A DNA stretch of 7,608 nucleotides, from positions 45,321-52,928 of the forward strand of contig DFYR01000011.1 of the NCBI GenBank assembly GCA_002383375.1, given 5' to 3'. The position numbers and the translations under genes were made by a program. The first letter of the stretch is position 1, and every line of letters begins with the position of its first letter. Positions 3,832-7,608 of the stretch are shown here, piece by piece. The notes beneath the pieces were generated by a model. It searched no databases and was not told where the DNA came from. It saw only the letters and a list, made by a program, of their open reading frames with translations. Source of the DNA: Spirochaetaceae bacterium UBA4077. Lineage in GTDB: Bacteria > Spirochaetota > Spirochaetia > Treponematales > Rectinemataceae.

Positions 3832-6330
3832 ATGAAGAGGCTAAAGTTTGCTGCGGCACTGCTGGCAGCTTTTGCGCTGCTGCTGTCATCCTGCGTCAAC
3901 GCACCAGCGGCGGACAAGGCCGACGCCTATGTGCCCGGAACCTATACGGCTTCCGGCCAGGGCTACGGCGGGGCAGTCGATGTCACCGTCACTGTGGATG
4001 CCAAGAAAATCACCGCGGTGAGCATCAAGGGCGACAAGGAAACCGAGGGCATAGGCGCGGAGGCAATCAAGGAATTGCCTGCCAAGATCGTCGCGGCGAA
4101 CGGCAAGGTCGATGCCGTGGCCGGGGCATCCTTCACGTCCGGCGCTGTTTTCGAAGCCCTGGACCTGGCGCTGGCCAAAGCCAAAGGCCAGGTTACCGAA
4201 TCCGCTCCCATCGCCTTCAAGCCCGGCACCTACACCGGTACCGGCAAAGGCTATAACGGCGATGTGGTGCTCAAGGTAAGCTTCACCGAAAACGCGATCG
4301 CTGACATAAAGGTCGACAAATCCAAGGAAACCGAACACGTGGGCGACTCGGCCTATCCAATAATCATTAAAGATATCAAGGACTTCACCTCCACCGGCGT
4401 TGACATCGTTTCCGGCGCCAGCTTCACCAGCAGGGCGGTGCTCGCCGCGGTAGAAGACGCCGCCAAGCAAGCCGGCTGCGATATCGCCGCGCTGCGCAAG
4501 GGAGCCAAGCCCTTCGTCCTCACCCCCGGCCCCAAGGTCGTGGACAGCTATGACGTGGTCGTCGTGGGCGCCGGCGGCGCCGGCATGGCCGCCGCAGCCC
4601 AGGCAGCCCAGGATGGAGCCTCCGTCCTGGTCATCGAAAAGGCCGTGGAAATGGGCGGAAACACCCTTGTATCCGGCGGCTCCTACCAGGCGGTCCAGCC
4701 TTCCATGGTCTGGGATCCCAAGAGTCCCGAAGCCACTACGGGGATCTACGAGCCGACCGGCGCCGTGGTGCCCAAGTTCAAGAGCGACGTTGGACGGATC
4801 GCTACCCTCAAGACAATCCTGGGCTGGAGCGAAAAACCCTTCGACGGGACCATCAAGGACAAGGCGGCGATCAAGAGCGTAGACGACTACGATCTGCCCG
4901 GACGGGGAGTCCACGCCGAATACCTGCCCACGCTGCAGACCCTGAAAGCCCAGATAAAGGAATATCTCGCCTATGCGGACAAGCACTTCTCCATGGGCCA
5001 GAAGGAAACCGACCTGACCGTGTTCAGCACCGTCGAGCTTCACATCTTCCAGACCTACTACGGCGGACTGCGCCTGGATAGGGACAAGACCAAATGGATC
5101 GTCAACGACTTCGCCTTGGTGGATCAGATGTGCAGAAGCGCCTATGACATCAGGCCCTGGCTCGAAGCCCAGGGCGCCAAGATCGACAATGCCCAGCGCA
5201 CCCTCATCGGCTGCCTCTGGCAGCGCATCAACCCAGCATTGGGCGGCGTCGTGGACGGCGTGAATTATTCCGGCAAGTGGGGGGCCTACTTCAAGGTTCC
5301 CGAGAACACGCTCCTCAAAGCCAATCCCAAGAACAAGATCATGTACCGCACCACCGCCAAGGAACTCATCACCAAGGGCGGCCGGGTCACCGGCGTCAAG
5401 GCTGTGCAGTACGACGGCACCCAGGTGGAGATCACCGCCAAAAAGGGCGTGATCCTCGCCACCGGCGGCTATGGCGCCAATATCAAAATGGTTATCGATA
5501 CCAACGAATACTGGAAGTCTGAATTCCTGACCAAGGATATCAAGACCACGAACCGGAACCTCGCCATGGGCGAGGGATTGGTCATGGGACAGAAGGCAGG
5601 CGCCGCCCTCACCGGCATGGGCTGGACCCAGCTGATGCCCCTCGGCTGGGTGGATAACGGCAACCTGGCCGGCGGAACGGGCGAAAACGTCATCTACGTA
5701 AGCCCCGCTGGCACGGCAAACGCAGGCAAGCGGTATGTCGACGAAGCGGCGGAGCGCGACGTGCTCGCCCAGGGCGCCTTCGACTATGGCGCCGAGGCCG
5801 GAGTCTATGTCGAATTGAGCAGCCCGGTGACCATGTCCAGCGCAGGCGGCCTGCCCAGCTCCCTTACCTCGGCGGCCAACGTTCCCGGCAGGCGCTTCAT
5901 CGGCACCTTGGCCGAAGCGGCTGAAATACTCAAGATCGATGTCGAAGTGCTGCGCAAGACCATCACCGACTACGATGCCTATATCATCGGCACCACCAAC
6001 CAGAAACCGGTGCCCGACAAGACCGCCTACCGCGGCACCATAGGCAGCTGCGAGATGGATGCGAAGGGCAACTACAAGCCTGAAACCTACAAGATCGAAA
6101 ACCTGCAGGTACGCTGGCTCGCCCCCTCCACTCACCACACCATGGGCGGCCTCGTGGTCGATACCAGCCGCCATGTCCTCAATGTCCAGGGCAAGGTAAT
6201 TCCCGGTCTGTACGCAGCAGGCGAAGTCACCGGCGGATTCTTTGCGGGCAACCGCTTAGGCGGCAACGCAGTCATGGAGATCATTGTCTCCGGCCGCATC
6301 GCTGGAAGCTCGGCGGCCAAGGGCAAATGA
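3832..6330 (+). CDS. Lipoprotein flavin reductase: two FMN-binding domains plus fumarate-reductase-type FAD domain
   Basis: An 832-residue exported flavoenzyme. Residues 1-21 are a lipoprotein signal (KR, hydrophobic core, lipobox L18-S-S-C21), so the mature protein should be lipid-anchored outside the cytoplasmic membrane. Two FMN-binding domains follow, about 35-118 and 131-213, each with a D-x-x-x-G-A-S-x-T flavinylation motif (D94...S100; D191...S197), where ApbE-type transferases attach FMN to Ser/Thr. From about 238 comes the FAD_binding_2 domain: dinucleotide motif 'VVVVGAGGAGMAAA' (242-255), E269-K, 'GGNTLVSGGS' (275-284), 'VILATGGYGAN' (540-550). C-terminal fumarate-reductase-like motifs are 'AERDV' (R642, likely the proton-transfer arginine), 'HHTMGG' (768-773) and 'GNRLGGNA' (R808). 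Related enzymes include UrdA and flavocytochrome c3; the haem domain of the latter is absent. The role inferred is terminal reduction of an unsaturated acid with electrons passed through the covalent FMNs. Beyond the doubled FMN domain, an extra segment of roughly 120 residues (about 295-420) sits in the FAD/clamp part. The exact substrate is unknown. Confidence 0.9.
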   Translation: MKRLKFAAALLAAFALLLSSCVNAPAADKADAYVPGTYTASGQGYGGAVDVTVTVDAKKITAVSIKGDKETEGIGAEAIKELPAKIVAANGKVDAVAGASFTSGAVFEALDLALAKAKGQVTESAPIAFKPGTYTGTGKGYNGDVVLKVSFTENAIADIKVDKSKETEHVGDSAYPIIIKDIKDFTSTGVDIVSGASFTSRAVLAAVEDAAKQAGCDIAALRKGAKPFVLTPGPKVVDSYDVVVVGAGGAGMAAAAQAAQDGASVLVIEKAVEMGGNTLVSGGSYQAVQPSMVWDPKSPEATTGIYEPTGAVVPKFKSDVGRIATLKTILGWSEKPFDGTIKDKAAIKSVDDYDLPGRGVHAEYLPTLQTLKAQIKEYLAYADKHFSMGQKETDLTVFSTVELHIFQTYYGGLRLDRDKTKWIVNDFALVDQMCRSAYDIRPWLEAQGAKIDNAQRTLIGCLWQRINPALGGVVDGVNYSGKWGAYFKVPENTLLKANPKNKIMYRTTAKELITKGGRVTGVKAVQYDGTQVEITAKKGVILATGGYGANIKMVIDTNEYWKSEFLTKDIKTTNRNLAMGEGLVMGQKAGAALTGMGWTQLMPLGWVDNGNLAGGTGENVIYVSPAGTANAGKRYVDEAAERDVLAQGAFDYGAEAGVYVELSSPVTMSSAGGLPSSLTSAANVPGRRFIGTLAEAAEILKIDVEVLRKTITDYDAYIIGTTNQKPVPDKTAYRGTIGSCEMDAKGNYKPETYKIENLQVRWLAPSTHHTMGGLVVDTSRHVLNVQGKVIPGLYAAGEVTGGFFAGNRLGGNAVMEIIVSGRIAGSSAAKGK
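3934..4470 (+). repeat. Tandem duplication of the FMN-binding domain within the flavoprotein gene
   Basis: Codons 35-118 and 131-213 encode two copies of one domain. Both start with P-G-T-Y-T, then G-x-G-Y-x-G, a K-E-T-E-x-x-G segment, and finish with D-x-x-x-G-A-S-F-T-S. The offset is about 96 residues. The copies have diverged clearly between the shared motifs, so the duplication is old or the domains were joined separately. Confidence 0.85.
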
Positions 6331-6352
6331 ACCAATAGCGAATAAATATTCC

Positions 6353-6391
6353 ATGGCCGTCCATGATTTCCTGGGCGGCCATTTTTATTTT
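6353..6391 (+). terminator. Strong intrinsic terminator after the flavoprotein gene
   Basis: ATGGCCG (6353-6359) pairs with CGGCCAT (6376-6382). After one mismatch the stem continues with CCA (6361-6363) / TGG (6372-6374) around an 8-base loop. The T-tract TTTTTATTTT follows directly. It lies 22 bases after the stop and separates the flavoprotein transcript from the TRAP gene. Confidence 0.9.
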
Positions 6392-6455
6392 CATATATAA
6401 TAATAGTATAATTTGCTAGACATATAACGCATCTCGGCATCTTCAACGCATACTT

Positions 6456-6471
6456 TTGCACGTTTTTTGCA
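6456..6471 (+). promoter_or_regulatory. Sigma-54-like -24/-12 element upstream of the TRAP gene
   Basis: TTGCACG-TTTT-TTGCA matches the RpoN consensus TGGCACG-N4-TTGCW at every fixed position except the first G of the -24 GG pair, with correct spacing. Two copies of AACGCAT, 19 bases apart (6426-6432 and 6445-6451), lie just upstream. Transcription would start near 6482, giving a leader of about 114 bases. A lost G in the GG pair weakens the call, and part of the match is a T-run. Confidence 0.35.
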
Positions 6472-6500
6472 GAAAAACCATATTTCCCGGAAAAAATCAC

Positions 6501-6529
6501 TTGATATATGAAAAGACCGGGAGTACACT
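6501..6529 (+). promoter_or_regulatory. Candidate sigma-70-type promoter of the TRAP solute-binding gene
   Basis: TTGATA (6501-6506, 5 of 6 to TTGACA) and TACACT (6524-6529, 4 of 6 to TATAAT) are 17 bases apart. Transcription would start near 6536, about 60 bases before the ATG, so the inverted repeats at 6541-6561 would lie at the very 5' end of the leader. Confidence 0.5.
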
Positions 6530-6540
6530 GGCTTATATTT

Positions 6541-6561
6541 GGAATCGTATTCCACAATACG
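6541..6561 (+). repeat. Overlapping small inverted repeats in the TRAP gene leader
   Basis: GGAAT-CGT-ATTCC (6541-6553) is a 5-bp inverted repeat. CGTATT-CCAC-AATACG (6546-6561) is a 6-bp inverted repeat that shares its left arm with the first. The two are mutually exclusive as RNA hairpins. As DNA, either could be a repressor operator just downstream of the sigma-70-like promoter. Confidence 0.45.
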
Positions 6562-6595
6562 GAACACATCAAAGGCATAAGATCTAGGAGGTAGT

Positions 6596-7579
6596 ATGAA
6601 AAAGCTAGCTCTGGTTCTGCTCATGATCGTGGTCGGCATGTCGGCATTCGCCCAGGATAAAGTTGTACAACTCAAGTTAGGTCATTACTCAGCGGAAACC
6701 CACGCCATGCATCTGGCTTCGGTCATGTTGGCGGAAAACGTAGCTGCGCGCAGCAACGGAACGATCAAAATTGAAATCTTCCCGAACAGTAAGTTGGGAA
6801 GCTCTCAGGAAATGGTGGAGCAGACCATTCTCGGCGCCATAGACTTTGTCCTGCCCACCGAACCGGCCCTGGCAAAGTGGTCGCCCAAGGTCAACCTAAT
6901 AACCGGCCCCTTCGCCTTCAAGGACTATGCAGCGGTAGACAAGTTCTTCGCCGGTGACGACTTCGTCCAGTGGATCAAGTCGGACCTGGACAAGGCCGGA
7001 TTGCAGTACATCGCCCGGTGGGAGTATGGATTCAGGACCTACACTAACTCCAAGCGCCCGATCGCTAAGCCGGAGGATTTCAAAGGCCTGAAAATTCGCA
7101 CCCCGCCTGACTTTGTAAACCAGGAAACCGTCAAAGCCTTAGGCGGCATTGTTCAGACCATCGCTTTTGCCGAGCTGCCCATGGCGCTCAAGCAGGGCGT
7201 TGTCGACGGCCAGGAAAACCCCATCGCCACTATCTATGCCGGCAAGATGTGGGAAACCCAGAAATACCTGTCCATCCTCAACTACACCTATGTGGCTACC
7301 CATCTGATCATGAACAAGGCTTCTTTCAACAAGCTTTCGGCCAATCAGAAGCAAATCCTCATCGAGGAAGCGATAAAGGCCGGACAGTTCATGCAGAAAA
7401 CCATAAGGGACGGGGAAAAAGCCCAGATTGAAGAGATGAAGAAGAACGGCATGGAGGTTAACAGCCCCGATACTGCGCCGTTCCAGGCAGGCACCACCTC
7501 GGTGTGGGACACTCTTAAGTCCAAGGTGAGCGAGGCCGACTGGAAGGCCTTCCAAGCGATGTTGGCAAAATCAAAATAA
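6596..7579 (+). CDS. dctP: TRAP transporter solute-binding protein, DctP family
   Basis: A 327-residue periplasmic binding protein of a tripartite ATP-independent periplasmic (TRAP) transporter, of normal family length. The signal peptide is MKK + hydrophobic core + 'SAFA', with likely cleavage between A19 and Q20. The mature protein has the DctP-family opening 'LKLGHYSAETHAMHLA' (26-41), 'LGAIDFVLPTEPALA' (79-93), 'FRTYTNSKRPIAKPEDFKGLKIRTPP' read as two parts (146-155 and 156-171), and 'MALKQGVVDGQENPI' (196-210). R168 in 'GLKIR' is the position that normally salt-bridges the ligand's carboxylate, so an organic acid is the likely ligand. AGGAGG four bases upstream fixes the start. No DctQ or DctM gene is visible; only 29 bases follow the stop, so these would lie outside the window. 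The gene has its own promoter candidates, behind the terminator of the flavoprotein gene. Confidence 0.93.
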   Translation: MKKLALVLLMIVVGMSAFAQDKVVQLKLGHYSAETHAMHLASVMLAENVAARSNGTIKIEIFPNSKLGSSQEMVEQTILGAIDFVLPTEPALAKWSPKVNLITGPFAFKDYAAVDKFFAGDDFVQWIKSDLDKAGLQYIARWEYGFRTYTNSKRPIAKPEDFKGLKIRTPPDFVNQETVKALGGIVQTIAFAELPMALKQGVVDGQENPIATIYAGKMWETQKYLSILNYTYVATHLIMNKASFNKLSANQKQILIEEAIKAGQFMQKTIRDGEKAQIEEMKKNGMEVNSPDTAPFQAGTTSVWDTLKSKVSEADWKAFQAMLAKSK

Positions 7580-7608
7580 AAAGTGTCGTTCCTGCAAGGG
7601 GCGGGGCG

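Noticed and set aside
3801..4256. A plus-strand frame starting with ATG at 3801 ahead of the flavoprotein start
   Set aside because: It is out of frame with the flavoprotein, has no ribosome-binding site, and yields an Arg/Gly/Cys-rich sequence typical of a shifted frame.
3886..6174. A 762-codon open frame on the minus strand opposite the flavoprotein gene
   Set aside because: It lies entirely antisense to a gene with clear domain motifs. Its translation is a low-complexity Gly/Ala/His/Asp/Val-rich product with no recognisable motif. Long antisense frames arise from strong GC preference at third codon positions.
6132..6578. A 148-codon minus-strand frame covering the flavoprotein 3' end and the spacer
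   Set aside because: It runs through the intrinsic terminator and antisense to conserved active-site codons, with no signal or domain.
1..7608. CRISPR array, tRNA or rRNA genes, insertion sequences
   Set aside because: No regularly spaced repeats, no cloverleaf-like or ribosomal segments, and no transposase or terminal inverted repeats were seen.
7580..7608. Start of a further gene (DctQ or DctM) after the TRAP binding protein
   Set aside because: Only 29 bases remain, with no start codon preceded by a ribosome-binding site, so nothing can be called.

Overview
The window holds two divergent gene blocks separated by a roughly 180-base AT-rich control region (about 3655-3831). Coding DNA is moderately to strongly GC-rich and the spacers are AT-rich. 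The lipobox 'LLLSSC' on the flavoprotein, the 'AFA/Q' signal-peptide end on the transporter protein, the corrinoid methyl-transfer genes and the absence of any cytochrome motif suggest an anaerobe. A spirochete of the treponeme type or an acetogen-like Clostridia relative would fit. This assignment is an inference from style, not from a marker gene.

Left block, minus strand, read from 3600 down to 94: four genes of cobamide-dependent one-carbon transfer. In order they are a stand-alone corrinoid (B12-binding) protein, a homocysteine S-methyltransferase-family enzyme, a stand-alone protein like the reactivation domain of methionine synthase MetH, and a uroporphyrinogen-decarboxylase-fold (UroD/MtaA-type) methyltransferase. 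The last two overlap by ATGA. A hairpin with a T-rich 3' side (47-79) closes the operon. Together these look like MetH broken into separate proteins, with a UroD-type methyltransferase where MetH has its folate module. The simplest reading is CH3-X -> corrinoid protein -> homocysteine (or another thiol), with the MetH-like protein repairing oxidised cobalt using AdoMet. The methyl donor is unknown.

Right block, plus strand: a large lipoprotein flavoenzyme (3832-6330) with two tandem, probably covalently flavinylated FMN-binding domains in front of a fumarate-reductase-type FAD domain, followed by a strong intrinsic terminator. A 265-base spacer then carries a sigma-70-like promoter, a near-consensus sigma-54-like -24/-12 element and small overlapping inverted repeats. 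It leads to a TRAP-transporter solute-binding protein (6596-7579), whose membrane subunits would lie beyond the window. The flavoenzyme probably reduces an unsaturated organic acid outside the cytoplasmic membrane as an anaerobic respiratory step. By eye, the active-site arginines and the HHTMGG motif are kept, but residues that grip the second carboxylate of fumarate appear changed, so the substrate is probably not fumarate.

A testable overall model is that the locus handles an organic acid carrying both a transferable methyl group and a reducible double bond, such as a methoxylated phenylacrylate: uptake by TRAP, side-chain reduction by the flavoenzyme, demethylation by the corrinoid system. 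Only the components are visible in the sequence; the link between the blocks is inference from adjacency and from the apparently shared, back-to-back promoter region.
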